From Caryophanales bacterium UBA3210 (GTDB lineage Bacteria > Bacillota_I > Bacilli_A > RFN20 > CAG-449): DNA of 30,381 bases. This document shows positions 15,896 through 23,267 of this stretch, in pieces (the stretch's first letter is position 1; each line of letters starts with the position of its first letter). A model generated the notes under the pieces. That model did no database searches and was not told the DNA's origin. It worked only from the letters and a program-made list of their open reading frames with translations. The stretch is from positions 15,910 through 46,290 of the forward strand of contig DEWM01000050.1 in assembly GCA_002363635.1 (NCBI GenBank), in the 5' to 3' direction. The position numbers and the translations under genes were made by a program.

Positions 15896-15903
15896 TAATA
15901 CAG
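15881..15903 (+). promoter_or_regulatory. Probable GntR operator: three TACAG repeats at 9-bp period
   Basis: TACAG occurs at 15881-15885, 15890-15894 and 15899-15903, covering the spacer, the -10 and the start site. Occupancy would block RNA polymerase. YtrA-type regulators usually repress their own operon, so autoregulation is a reasonable inference. Confidence 0.5.
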
Positions 15904-15917
15904 CATAGGAGGAGATT

Positions 15918-16265
15918 ATGAAATTTTCAGGTAATAAACCTATCTTTGAAGAAATCGCGTCTTATTATGAAAAACTTATATCTCTAGGAGTCTATAGTCC
16001 AGGAGATTATTTACCATCTGTAAGAGATGTCGCTTTAGAAAATAAAGTAAATCCTAATACAGTCGCGCATGCTTTCTCTTTATTAGCAGATAAAAAAGTT
16101 ATTACACCGATTCCAAAAAAAGGTTATCAAGTAAATATCATTAATAAAGAAGAAAAGAAAAAAGAATTAAAGAAAGAAATCTTCTCTTTAATGTCCTCAT
16201 ATTCTCTTGAAGACATTGAAGAAGTCATTAAGGAATTCAAGGAGGGAGGAACAATTAATGATTGA
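15918..16265 (+). CDS. GntR family regulator, YtrA subfamily, 115 aa
   Basis: This short GntR protein has the winged helix at residues about 8-72 (PIFEEIASYYEKLISLGVYSPGDYLPSVRDVA, then NPNTVAHAFSLLADKKVITPIPKKGYQV). It has only an about 40-residue helical C-terminal dimerisation tail, the YtrA layout. Such proteins normally repress the ABC transporter operon they head and respond to envelope stress. SD AGGAGGAG lies 3-10 nt upstream of ATG 15918. The gene's last 8 nt overlap the ATPase start. The tail is Lys/Glu rich (KEEKKKELKKEIF). Confidence 0.9.
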   Translation: MKFSGNKPIFEEIASYYEKLISLGVYSPGDYLPSVRDVALENKVNPNTVAHAFSLLADKKVITPIPKKGYQVNIINKEEKKKELKKEIFSLMSSYSLEDIEEVIKEFKEGGTIND

Positions 16266-17145
16266 AATTAAAAACTTATCAAAACGTTTTGATAAAGTAC
16301 AGGCTTGTAATAATTTATCAGTAAATATTGATAAAGGTATTGTTGGCCTAGTTGGGGAAAATGGCGCAGGAAAATCTACTTTACTACGTCTAATAAGTAA
16401 TGTAATTTACCAAGATTCTGGAGAAATTACTATCGATGAATATAAAAATTCAAATAAAGAAGCTAAAGAATTAGTCTTCTTCTTACCAGATGATCCTTAT
16501 ATTAAGGCATATCAAACTATTAAATCAGTATTTGAATTCTATAATAATTTTTATAAATTAGATAAAGACAAATTCTACCGTTTAATTAATACCTTCTCTT
16601 TACCAATTGGAAGAAAAGTCTCAGGCTTTTCTAAAGGTATGAAAAGACAATTATTTATCGCTTTAGCATTAAGTGTTGATTGCAAATACATCTTACTTGA
16701 TGAAGCATTTGATGGTCTTGATCCATTAGTTATGAACACAATTAAAGAAGAAATTCTTAATTTAAAAGAAGAAGGAAGATGTATTATTATTGCCTCTCAC
16801 AATATTAATGCTTTAGACCAGCTTGCAGATAGAGTTTTAATTCTCTATAAAGGTTCATTAACAAAAGATGGTAAATCAGAAGATTTAGCAACTGAAATGG
16901 TTAAATACCAAATTGCTCAAAAAGAAGAACTTGATGAAAAAGTCTTATTAGAAAACGGATTTAAAGTTATCTCTTTAAAGAAAGTCGGTTCAATTTATCA
17001 CGTTGTTATTTATAAGAATGATGACTTTATGCCTTTTATTAATAAAAACTATAAGCCTCTAATTTTAGAAGAAATACCACTTGATCCAGAAGAAATTGTC
17101 ATGTTAAATATGATGGTTTCAAGAAAGGAGTCAAAACATGAATAA
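16258..17145 (+). CDS. ABC transporter ATP-binding protein (YtrB-like), 295 aa
   Basis: Cytosolic ATPase with Walker A GENGAGKST (33-41), signature SGFSKGM (122-128), Walker B YILLDEAFDGLD (from about 143), and an H-loop histidine in IIASHN (about 181). It has an about 80-residue C-terminal extension typical of YtrB/CcmA-like exporter ATPases. I start at ATG 16258 rather than an open upstream position because SD GGAGGGAGG (16241-16249) is 8 nt away. It overlaps the regulator by 8 nt and the membrane-protein gene by 8 nt, so all three are translationally coupled. It probably energises the 17138-18253 membrane subunit. The substrate is unknown; cell-wall antibiotic resistance or acetoin-related roles are reported for relatives. 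Confidence 0.9.
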   Translation: MIEIKNLSKRFDKVQACNNLSVNIDKGIVGLVGENGAGKSTLLRLISNVIYQDSGEITIDEYKNSNKEAKELVFFLPDDPYIKAYQTIKSVFEFYNNFYKLDKDKFYRLINTFSLPIGRKVSGFSKGMKRQLFIALALSVDCKYILLDEAFDGLDPLVMNTIKEEILNLKEEGRCIIIASHNINALDQLADRVLILYKGSLTKDGKSEDLATEMVKYQIAQKEELDEKVLLENGFKVISLKKVGSIYHVVIYKNDDFMPFINKNYKPLILEEIPLDPEEIVMLNMMVSRKESKHE

Positions 17146-18253
17146 GAAATTATTAAAATACCAACTAAAAGATTGGTTACCTCTAATTGGTGTTATCTTT
17201 ATTATTTTTGCGGTAGTAATTCTCTCTAATGCTTTTAATTACAAAATTATTGATAGATACAGTTACTTACCACCAGAAGAAGCTAAATATCAAATTAATC
17301 AATTTCCTAGAATTGGTATCTACAATACTCCATTTTTAATTGTCTGCGCGGCTATGCCTTTATTTGCCTTAGATTATCGTTTTAAACATACTCAAGCAGA
17401 TACATTCTATCAATTACCATTTAAAGAAAAAGAACTTAAAAGAACTAGATTAGTCTTAGGTTTAACTATCATCTTAGTTTTATTTACTTTCTTCTATTGG
17501 ATTTCAATTCTTATTTTTGGAATTAGATATAATAATGCTTTACTCGTAGAAAATGTAGACAAAACAAATGAATGGCATTTAATTTATTCTCTACCTTTAT
17601 ATCTAACGTTAATTATTGAAGGAAGTGCATTATATTTTACCTCAGCATTCTTAGTTAGCTTAGGAAATAATACATTAGATTCAATTATTTATGTATTATG
17701 TGGTCAATTCATTTTAGGTTTAATTATTGGTTCAGCATATCTATTTACTAATGATATTTATCACTGTATAACTGGTAATGATTTTAAAGATATAAATCTT
17801 ATGGTCTATGGCTTATCAGGAATTCATGTAGGAGATAATATTCATTATATTTTCTATAGTTTAATTAATGGTATGGAATTATCTGGGCTTAAAGATTTTA
17901 TACCATCAATAATCTTATTAATTGTATCTTTAGTATTTGGAGGAGCAGCATTTGCATATATGTTTATTGCAAAAGAACCTTCAGGAGAATATGCAGGTTC
18001 AATTAAAAAGAGATATCGCTGGATTAAATGGTTATATTACGTTTCATTTATCATTATTACTTACTACACAATTAAATTTAATTATTATAGTCCTTCATAC
18101 ACAGTAATCATTTGGTTAACAATAGTTTATATAGGTTATTATTTAATAATCTCTATTTCAAATAGATCATTTAAACCTACTAAGCAAGACATCATCGCAT
18201 TTATTGTTAATACAGTATTTTTAATAGCAGTAATTGTAATCTTAAAATTATAA
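17138..18253 (+). CDS. ABC transporter membrane subunit (YtrC/D-like), 371 aa
   Basis: This is an integral membrane protein with about eight to nine hydrophobic segments: a first span near residues 14-33, a pair around 60-130, and further spans to a hydrophobic C-terminus ending VIVILKL. DYRFKHTQADTFYQLPFKEKELKRTRLVLG (about 83-112) resembles the conserved 'D..Y.LP.....l...R' segment following the first long span of ABC-2-type exporters. It has no ATPase motifs. SD AAAGGAG lies inside the ATPase gene and its start overlaps that gene by 8 nt. It is last in the operon, before a strong terminator. The substrate is unknown. Confidence 0.85.
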   Translation: MNKKLLKYQLKDWLPLIGVIFIIFAVVILSNAFNYKIIDRYSYLPPEEAKYQINQFPRIGIYNTPFLIVCAAMPLFALDYRFKHTQADTFYQLPFKEKELKRTRLVLGLTIILVLFTFFYWISILIFGIRYNNALLVENVDKTNEWHLIYSLPLYLTLIIEGSALYFTSAFLVSLGNNTLDSIIYVLCGQFILGLIIGSAYLFTNDIYHCITGNDFKDINLMVYGLSGIHVGDNIHYIFYSLINGMELSGLKDFIPSIILLIVSLVFGGAAFAYMFIAKEPSGEYAGSIKKRYRWIKWLYYVSFIIITYYTIKFNYYSPSYTVIIWLTIVYIGYYLIISISNRSFKPTKQDIIAFIVNTVFLIAVIVILKL

Positions 18254-18259
18254 AAACAT

Positions 18260-18288
18260 GTGCATTACAAAAAAGTAATGCACTTTTT
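18260..18288 (+). terminator. Intrinsic terminator of the GntR/ABC operon
   Basis: GTGCATTAC (18260-18268), loop aaaaaa, GTAATGCAC (18275-18283), then TTTTT. Confidence 0.92.
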
Positions 18289-18347
18289 AATTTTCTTTAT
18301 TTTTTATTAAAATTCGAGTCAATTTAATATATTCAATTAGTTTGTAT

Positions 18348-18377
18348 AAAAAAAGTAGAACCTTTCGATTCTACTTT
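18348..18377 (-). terminator. Intrinsic terminator of the NifU-like/GGGtGRT operon
   Basis: AAAGTAGAA (18352-18360) pairs with TTCTACTTT (18369-18377) across an 8-nt loop, with a T-run on the minus strand reaching 18348. Confidence 0.85.
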
Positions 18378-18395
18378 GAAATAATTTAAAATAAA

Positions 18396-19400
18396 CTATT
18401 TTGCTAAAGCTTGTGCGACTGAAACAGCAACTGCAACTGTTGCACCAACCATTGGGTTATTACCCATACCAATTAAGCCCATCATTTCAACGTGTGCTGG
18501 AACTGATGATGAACCTGCGAATTGAGCATCTGAGTGCATTCTACCCATAGTATCTGTCATACCATATGAAGCAGGTCCTGCGCCCATATTATCTGGGTGA
18601 AGAGTTCTACCTGTTCCACCGCCAGAAGCTACTGAGAAGTACTTCTTACCTTGTTCGATACATTCTTTCTTGTATGTACCTGCAACTGGGTGTTGGAATC
18701 TTGTTGGGTTTGTTGAGTTACCAGTGATTGAAACATCGACACCTTCTAAGTGCATGATTGCAACACCTTCTCTAACATCGTCTGCACCATAGCATCTTAC
18801 TGCAAGTCTATCTGGGTTTGAACCATACTTAGTTTCAGAAACAATGTTAACTTTACCTGTGAAGTAGTCAAACTTTGTTTCTACATATGTGAAACCATTG
18901 ATTCTTGAGATAATCTTTGCAGCATCTTTTCCTAAACCGTTAAGGATAACTCTTAATGGTTCTTTTCTAACTTTGTTTGCTTTTTTAGCAATACCAATAG
19001 CACCTTCTGCAGCTGCGAATGATTCGTGACCTGCTAAGAATGCGAAACATTTTGTTTCTTCGGATAATAACATAGCACCTAAGTTACCATGTCCTAAACC
19101 GACTTTTCTATCGTCTGCAACTGATCCAGGGATACAGAATGACTGTAAACCTACACCAATCCATTTTGCTGCTTCTGCAGCTGATTTTGCGTTGTTCTTG
19201 ATTGCAAGAGCTGCACCAACTGTGTATGCCCAGCAAGCATTTTCGAAACAAATTGTTTGGATGTCTTTAACCATTTGGTAAACATCTAAACCTTTTGCTT
19301 TACAGATCTTATCTGCTTCTTCAATTGAAGCGATGCCATTGTCATTTAAGCACTTGTTGATCTGTGCGATTCTTCTTTCATAACCTTCAAATAAAGCCAT
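18396..19400 (-). CDS. GGGtGRT family protein, 334 aa, function unknown
   Basis: The protein carries the family-naming motif GGGTGRTLHPDNMGAG near residue 260. Other glycine-rich blocks include GLGHGNLGAMLLSEETKCFAF and, at the C-terminus, MMGLIGMGNNPMVGATVAVAV. It has no signal peptide and is probably cytosolic. The family has no established activity, but it is recurrently found beside a NifU-like Fe-S scaffold gene, as here (12 nt downstream of it, with SD GGAGG). Loops such as GHGNLG and GGGTGRT would suit binding of a nucleotide or cofactor; that is inference. A role in Fe-S or radical-enzyme metabolism is suggested by context only. Confidence 0.85.
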   Translation of the reverse strand: MALFEGYERRIAQINKCLNDNGIASIEEADKICKAKGLDVYQMVKDIQTICFENACWAYTVGAALAIKNNAKSAAEAAKWIGVGLQSFCIPGSVADDRKVGLGHGNLGAMLLSEETKCFAFLAGHESFAAAEGAIGIAKKANKVRKEPLRVILNGLGKDAAKIISRINGFTYVETKFDYFTGKVNIVSETKYGSNPDRLAVRCYGADDVREGVAIMHLEGVDVSITGNSTNPTRFQHPVAGTYKKECIEQGKKYFSVASGGGTGRTLHPDNMGAGPASYGMTDTMGRMHSDAQFAGSSSVPAHVEMMGLIGMGNNPMVGATVAVAVSVAQALAK

Positions 19401-19412
19401 TTTTGAATCCTC

Positions 19413-20105
19413 CTATTCAACACGTGGGTCAATGAACTTGACACCATCGTTATATCTACCATACTGACCTTTTGATTTTTCAAGAGCTTCTTCAGGTGAT
19501 AAACCTTTCTTTAAGAAGTCTGTGAATTTACCAAGTGATAAGTATTGGTAACCGCAAATTTCGCTATTTTCATCTAATGCTAAAGATGTGATGTAACCTT
19601 CTGTTAATTCAAGGTATCTTGGGCCTTTAGCCTTAGTTGAGTAAACTGTACCAACCTGTGAACGTAAGCCTTTGCCTAAGTCTTCTAAGCCAGCACCAAC
19701 TGATAAACCGCCTTCTGAGAAAGCTGATTGTGTTCTACCATAAATAATTTGTAAGAATAATTCTCTCATAGCTGTGTTGATAGCGTCACATACTAAGTCA
19801 GTATTAACTGCTTCAAGAAGAGTTTTTCCTACGATTGCTTCAGAAGCCATAGCTGCTGAATGTGTCATACCTGAACATCCAATAGTTTCGATTAAAGCTT
19901 CTTCAATGATTCCTTCTTTAACGTTTAAAGAAATCTTACATGCACCCTGCTGTGGAGCGCACCATCCGATACCATGTGTGAAACCAGAAATGTCTTTGAT
20001 TTCTCTTGAGTAAACCCATTTACCTTCTTCAGGAATTGGTGCACAACCATGTGAACCACCACGGTTTACAACACACATATTTTCGACGTCTTTTGTATAT
20101 TGCAT
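19413..20105 (-). CDS. NifU-like iron-sulfur cluster scaffold homolog, 230 aa
   Basis: The core matches the IscU/NifU-N fold: VKEGIIEEALIETIGCSGMTHSAAMASEAIVGKT (63-94), with C77 in the place of a scaffold ligand cysteine. Further cysteines at 11, 21, 49, 56 and 106 could complete a cluster site, but their spacing differs from IscU. The C-terminal half (from about 125) has no recognisable domain. It is the first gene of a two-gene operon with the GGGtGRT gene, preceded by an AGGAGG SD and an 18-bp palindrome over the promoter. It probably handles an Fe-S cluster for a dedicated client, perhaps the GGGtGRT protein; this is not proven. No SufBCD or NifS genes are nearby. Confidence 0.8.
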   Translation of the reverse strand: MQYTKDVENMCVVNRGGSHGCAPIPEEGKWVYSREIKDISGFTHGIGWCAPQQGACKISLNVKEGIIEEALIETIGCSGMTHSAAMASEAIVGKTLLEAVNTDLVCDAINTAMRELFLQIIYGRTQSAFSEGGLSVGAGLEDLGKGLRSQVGTVYSTKAKGPRYLELTEGYITSLALDENSEICGYQYLSLGKFTDFLKKGLSPEEALEKSKGQYGRYNDGVKFIDPRVE

Positions 20106-20129
20106 AAAAATTTATTTTCCTCCTGCTCT

Positions 20130-20147
20130 TAATATTTTAAAATATTA
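20130..20147 (-). promoter_or_regulatory. 18-bp perfect palindrome at the promoter of the NifU-like operon
   Basis: TAATATTTTAAAATATTA (20130-20147) is self-complementary throughout. It overlaps a -10-like TAAAAT lying 18 nt downstream of TTTACT on the minus strand, so a dimeric repressor bound here would block transcription. Confidence 0.5.
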
Positions 20148-20202
20148 GTCTAAATAAAGTAAAGAGAATTATGTCACTTTATAGAAACCAAATAATCATA
20201 AT

Positions 20203-20211
20203 TGTTATAAT
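20203..20211 (+). promoter_or_regulatory. Extended -10 promoter of the histidine phosphatase gene
   Basis: TG-T-TATAAT. The start near 20218 leaves a leader of about a dozen nucleotides with only a weak SD (GGTGAG). Confidence 0.5.
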
Positions 20212-20229
20212 TTTAACTGGTGAGTAAAA

Positions 20230-20871
20230 ATGAAGATTTATATTGTTAGACACGGAGAAACAAATTTAAATAAAGCTAGAGTTTTACAAGGTGCATTTGA
20301 TGAACCTCTTAATGAAGAAGGAATTAGACTTGCTAAAATCTCTGGGCAAAATTTAAAAGGAATCAAATTCGATGAAGCTTTCTCTTCTCCATTATCTAGA
20401 GCATATGAAACTACTAGAATTATCTTAGAAGAAAGTGGCAATAAAATCGAAATTAAAAAAGATGATAGACTAAAAGAAAGCAATTTTGGTTTATGGGAAA
20501 ATACTTCAATTACTAACGATGAGAATCATTACGCTAAAGATATTAGAGAATATATCAAAAATCCTTTTTGTGGACTTTTACCACCTGAAGGTGAATCAGT
20601 ATATCAAGTTATTAATCGTACACAAGATTTCTTAAAAGAATTAATTTCAAGAAATGACGATAAAACATATTTAATAGGGATGCATGGGTTTGCTCTACGT
20701 GCCATGCTTAATATGTTTTATGAAAATAAAAATGATTTTTGGCAAGGCAGCGTCCCTCCAAATGTCGCATTTAATATTATTGAAGTTCATGATGGTAAAG
20801 CAGAATTAGTAAAAAAAGATGTAGTCTATTACGACCAAAAAGATATTAAACAGTATTATAAGAAAATTTAA
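20230..20871 (+). CDS. Histidine phosphatase family protein (phosphoglycerate mutase-like)
   Basis: This 213-aa cytosolic enzyme of the dPGM/CobC branch has the N-terminal RHG motif IVRHGETNLN (5-14) with nucleophilic H8. It also has SSPLSRAYETTRIIL with the conserved arginine (about 57-71), FGLWE (about 88-92) and the second catalytic histidine in GMHGFALRAML (about 152). The family includes 2,3-bisphosphoglycerate-dependent mutases, alpha-ribazole phosphatase and broad phosphatases. At this length and with these motifs, a phosphatase is more likely than the glycolytic mutase. It is monocistronic and divergent from the NifU-like operon. Confidence 0.88.
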   Translation: MKIYIVRHGETNLNKARVLQGAFDEPLNEEGIRLAKISGQNLKGIKFDEAFSSPLSRAYETTRIILEESGNKIEIKKDDRLKESNFGLWENTSITNDENHYAKDIREYIKNPFCGLLPPEGESVYQVINRTQDFLKELISRNDDKTYLIGMHGFALRAMLNMFYENKNDFWQGSVPPNVAFNIIEVHDGKAELVKKDVVYYDQKDIKQYYKKI

Positions 20872-20872
20872 A

Positions 20873-20929
20873 AAAAGGTGAGGTTCTTAGAGCCTGTTTG
20901 AATAAAACAGGTTCCTTATCCTCACTTTT
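20873..20929. terminator. Large bidirectional terminator
   Basis: The outer stem AAAGGTGAGG/CCTCACTTTT (20874-20883 with 20920-20929) encloses an inner stem GAGCCTGTTT/AAACAGGTTC (20890-20899 with 20905-20914). T-runs lie on both strands, best on the minus (TTTTTTT). It serves the convergent phosphatase and Dabb genes. Confidence 0.85.
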
Positions 20930-20930
20930 C

Positions 20931-21212
20931 TTATATTTCATAATCAAAAATTGCTTTCTTCTCGATATGATCTTTATATTCTTCTTTCCATCTATGATGA
21001 TTTTCACATTCATCATATTTACTTAAAGCCTCTTTATCCATATCGATTCTAATTAATAAATCATAACGATTTTCTCTATCAATACAATTAGTAATATATT
21101 CGACAAAATTAACTCCTTGAACAGTAATTGTATCAAAGATTTCTTTGATATTAGAAAGCTCATTTTTTAAATCAAAATCTTTTTTGAATTTAACTAAAAT
21201 GCAGTGCTTCAT
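20931..21212 (-). CDS. Dabb family (stress-responsive alpha/beta-barrel) protein, 93 aa
   Basis: The sequence follows the Dabb pattern: an opening strand KHCILVKFKKDF, a central VNFVEYITNCIDRENRYDLLIRIDMD, then EALSKYDECENHHRWKEEYKDHI and a closing FDYEI. Dabb proteins form dimeric ferredoxin-like barrels; some are oxygenases or cyclases, but most, including this one, lack a known reaction. Its ATG overlaps the stop of the upstream 60-aa gene by one base (TAATG), implying coupled translation. It is last in the unit, before the bidirectional terminator. Confidence 0.7.
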   Translation of the reverse strand: MKHCILVKFKKDFDLKNELSNIKEIFDTITVQGVNFVEYITNCIDRENRYDLLIRIDMDKEALSKYDECENHHRWKEEYKDHIEKKAIFDYEI

Positions 21213-21394
21213 TATTTACTCCTCTCAAAAGTTAATTTGTATCGACCATTTAACTGGCTTTCTTTTACAAATTTCCAGCCTTCATTTTGATAGTTATTAA
21301 TAACTTCATCACGTTCTTCGACTTTGACTAATATAGTCTTAGCTTCGACATTTTTATTCATTAATTTATTAATTCTTTCTTCTAATGTACTCAT
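21212..21394 (-). CDS. Small protein of unknown function, 60 aa
   Basis: The sequence has an N-terminal helix (STLEERINKLMNKNVE) and a segment EVINNYQNEGWKFVKESQLNGRYKLTFER that resembles the 'lN.lg.eGWelv' turn of DUF4177-type small proteins. There is no signal or membrane segment. It is supported as real by an extended -10 promoter (21412-21420), an SD-like GGTGA 8 nt before ATG and a one-base overlap with the Dabb gene. Function unknown; the two products may act together. Confidence 0.6.
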   Translation of the reverse strand: MSTLEERINKLMNKNVEAKTILVKVEERDEVINNYQNEGWKFVKESQLNGRYKLTFERSK

Positions 21395-21411
21395 ATTTTT
21401 TCACCAAAGAG

Positions 21412-21420
21412 ATTATATCA
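21412..21420 (-). promoter_or_regulatory. Extended -10 promoter of the 60-aa/Dabb operon
   Basis: On the minus strand TG-A-TATAAT (21420-21412); the start lies near 21405, just before the SD. Confidence 0.5.
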
Positions 21421-21441
21421 TTCTCATACCAATATATAAAG

Positions 21442-21465
21442 AAAAGGTTAGCAAAACACTAACCT
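21442..21465 (-). terminator. Intrinsic terminator of the 449-aa gene
   Basis: AGGTTAG (21445-21451), 7-nt loop, CTAACCT (21459-21465); on the minus strand TTTTCTTT follows. Confidence 0.82.
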
Positions 21466-22813
21466 AGTGATTAATAATGATATCTTTAGATAAAGCATCC
21501 ATTTGAGATAAAACTTCTTTATTTAATTTTTTCAAATATTCTTTATGTTCATAAGTTTCTTTATTAGCTTCTTTAAATAAAGTTCCAATTTGTGTAGAAC
21601 ATTTCTTATTTTGATTATATTCTAAAATAACTTTTCTAGCCTTCTTTAAAGTGTTCTTCTCTTTTTTAAATAACCATCTAACTAATAAACAATGAGAATT
21701 ATATCTTTCTAATAATCGTAAATAAGCTGCAGATACTAAACAATTATTATATTCTTTAGTAAGAACCTTATTTAAATAATCATTACAATTATCATCAGTA
21801 GTTATTTGCATAACTAGATCCATATAGGTTTTTGGAACTTCTCTTCCTCTTATACCTTTTGCAGTTACTTCTGCACGAAGAACAATATCTTTAAATACAT
21901 CTTTAAACAATGCAAAATCACCAAAAAAACGATTATATTTTTTATCAAAACTTAAAATTTCATTTCTAATTTCTGAATATTTATCAAATTCATTAAGTGC
22001 ATCATTAAATGTTTTAAGATGTTTGCCATTTTTAATCTTTTCATTTTCGTTTTTTAAAGATTCAATTTTTAACTTATCATCATCATTCTCGAGTAAAAGA
22101 TTATGTTTCTCTAAGTTATGAATCTTATTAGCATTAATTACATATAAATTAAGTTTAGAATTTAAATCATCATTAAAAGATGACTTATCTAAATATTTCT
22201 TCTTAAAATTATTAAAAATATCTTTAGCATCTTTAGATAATTTATCTCTTTCCTTATTTAATTCATTTTGGAATTTATAAATATCATTTAAATTATAAAT
22301 ATCATAATTTTTATCTTTAAGTATTTTTTCATCTTCTTTAGTAACAATAGCTCCAAATAAGTATTTATCATCTTTAATTAAAGAATTTTTTTGCTTAGAT
22401 GTAATTTGAGCGTTCTCTATACCTATCGTGACATGCTTATTATAGATATTATAAAGATTATATAAAGTAGAACTTAATTCTCTTAATACTTTTTTATATT
22501 TATCATTATCTAGGTCGTTAGTTAAATAATCTTTTTCTAATTTAAGACGAATATTTTCTATAGGGTTAATTTCACAATAATAACTTAATTCATCATAAGT
22601 CATACTTTTTTTAATCGTTTTTATTTTAGATAAATATTCATTTTTTGACAGTTCTTCATCAACTTGAGTAATTATTAACGCAGCATTATTCATCGCGACT
22701 AATGAAGGTTGACCTAAAGAAAAAAGAAATTTAAAAAGTTGATCAGCTAATTCATCTTGCAAACTGACCATTCCCGGTTTTTCTTTTAATAAATCTACAT
22801 TTGTCGCTAACAT
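21464..22813 (-). CDS. Large soluble protein of unknown function, 449 aa, putative target of the adjacent two-component system
   Basis: I recognise no family. The protein is Lys/Asn/Asp/Leu-rich, strongly helical, with coiled-coil-like stretches around 185-265 (NELNKERDKLSKDAKDIF, NLEKHNLLLENDDDKLKIESL) and no transmembrane span, signal peptide or metal motif. The N-terminus (VSLQDELADQLFKFLFSLGQPSLVAMNNAALI) and a basic segment near residues 315-335 (RAEVTAKGIRGREVPKTYMDL) look the most constrained. SD GAGG precedes ATG 22811-22813. Its promoter (TATAAT 22841-22836) carries the same 11-bp direct repeat found before both candidate sRNAs, so it is probably switched on by the response regulator at 23290-24084. 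It is monocistronic. Confidence 0.65.
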   Translation of the reverse strand: MLATNVDLLKEKPGMVSLQDELADQLFKFLFSLGQPSLVAMNNAALIITQVDEELSKNEYLSKIKTIKKSMTYDELSYYCEINPIENIRLKLEKDYLTNDLDNDKYKKVLRELSSTLYNLYNIYNKHVTIGIENAQITSKQKNSLIKDDKYLFGAIVTKEDEKILKDKNYDIYNLNDIYKFQNELNKERDKLSKDAKDIFNNFKKKYLDKSSFNDDLNSKLNLYVINANKIHNLEKHNLLLENDDDKLKIESLKNENEKIKNGKHLKTFNDALNEFDKYSEIRNEILSFDKKYNRFFGDFALFKDVFKDIVLRAEVTAKGIRGREVPKTYMDLVMQITTDDNCNDYLNKVLTKEYNNCLVSAAYLRLLERYNSHCLLVRWLFKKEKNTLKKARKVILEYNQNKKCSTQIGTLFKEANKETYEHKEYLKKLNKEVLSQMDALSKDIIINH

Positions 22814-22835
22814 ATAATGAACCTCGTTTTATTAC

Positions 22836-22871
22836 ATTATATTCATCATGTGTAGACAAAAGTAGGACACA
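22836..22871 (-). promoter_or_regulatory. Activator-type promoter, direct-repeat site A
   Basis: Minus strand: TGTCCTAC-T-TTTGTCTAC (22869-22852), then 10 nt, then TATAAT (22841-22836). No -35 hexamer is present; the repeat occupies its place. It drives the 449-aa gene. It matches sites B and C. Confidence 0.65.
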
Positions 22872-22880
22872 TAAAAAAAT

Positions 22881-22999
22881 AAAAAAAATGCATTCCAGTT
22901 CTCACCAGAATGCGTATTATTTTAAACGGCGAATATTGGGGGAGATAACCGTTTAAAAACTAAGGGGAAAGATACAATTAATTTCGACTTATTAATTGT
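22881..22999 (-). ncRNA. Candidate C-rich regulatory small RNA (sRNA-B), about 119 nt
   Basis: No ORF. It starts 7 nt after TATAAT (23011-23006). Order 5' to 3': a perfect 10-bp stem TACAATTAAT/ATTAATTGTA with 8-nt loop (23000-22973) at the very 5' end; a single-stranded AUCUUUCCCC (22973-22964); a 10-bp stem TTTTAAACGG/CCGTTTAAAA (22958-22949 with 22929-22920) whose 19-nt loop displays UCUCCCCCAAU; then a terminator of 10 pairs (two G-U) GCATTCTGGT/ACTGGAATGC with GAGA tetraloop (22913-22890) and TTTTTTTT (22888-22881). This is the architecture of trans-acting, SD-masking sRNAs. Expression is not shown by sequence alone. Confidence 0.7.
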
Positions 23000-23005
23000 A
23001 ACTCT

Positions 23006-23046
23006 ATTATAATACACCATATGTAGACAAATGTGGGACAAAAAAA
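23006..23046 (-). promoter_or_regulatory. Activator-type promoter, direct-repeat site B (sRNA-B)
   Basis: Minus strand: TTTGTCCCACA followed by TTTGTCTAC (11-bp period, 23042-23023), 11 nt, TATAAT (23011-23006). There is no -35 hexamer. Confidence 0.65.
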
Positions 23047-23267
23047 TAAGTAAAAACTACAAAAAATTTATTATCGATTAAAAAAGCCTATTTATTGGCA
23101 AAACGTAATATATAATTTTTTACAAATATTTTTAATATGTCTTATTTCTTACATTTGTAAAGCGACATATATAAAGTATTTGTTTCGAATAATTAGGGTA
23201 TCAGACAAAGTTTACAATTTGTAATTTTTTTATATTATTTATATTTTGTGCACTTTTCTTTAGCAAA
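23047..23267. other. AT-rich intergenic stretch between sRNA-B and the response regulator
   Basis: No ORF with an SD and no recognised RNA were found in these 221 nt. The only structure seen is the nested dyad at 23135-23170 and a single half-site-like TTTGTCTGAT on the minus strand (about 23211-23202). Confidence 0.5.
23135..23170. promoter_or_regulatory. Nested dyad ATATGTC...TTACA-TT-TGTAA...GACATAT
   Basis: ATATGTC (23135-23141) mirrors GACATAT (23164-23170). Inside, TTACA (23149-23153) mirrors TGTAA (23156-23160). The TTACA-WW-TGTAA core recurs at 25849-25860 near sRNA-C. It could be a regulator site; the partner is unknown. Confidence 0.4.

Noticed and set aside
16207..16257. Upstream start for the ABC ATPase
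   Set aside because: It would lie within the GntR gene without an SD; ATG 16258 has GGAGGGAGG 8 nt away and begins the domain.
17560..17575. TGTAGACAAA inside the ABC membrane-protein gene
   Set aside because: Single half-site within coding sequence with no -10 at the right distance; chance match.
22920..22973. GGGGGAGA and AAGGGGAAAG on the plus strand as SD sites of small plus-strand genes
   Set aside because: No start codon lies at a usable distance and no plus-strand ORF follows; the stems, promoter and T-run all fit the minus strand.
23080..23100. GCC-AATAAATA-GGC followed by TTTTTT (minus strand) as a terminator of a third small RNA
   Set aside because: Only a 3-bp stem, and no credible promoter or C-rich element upstream.
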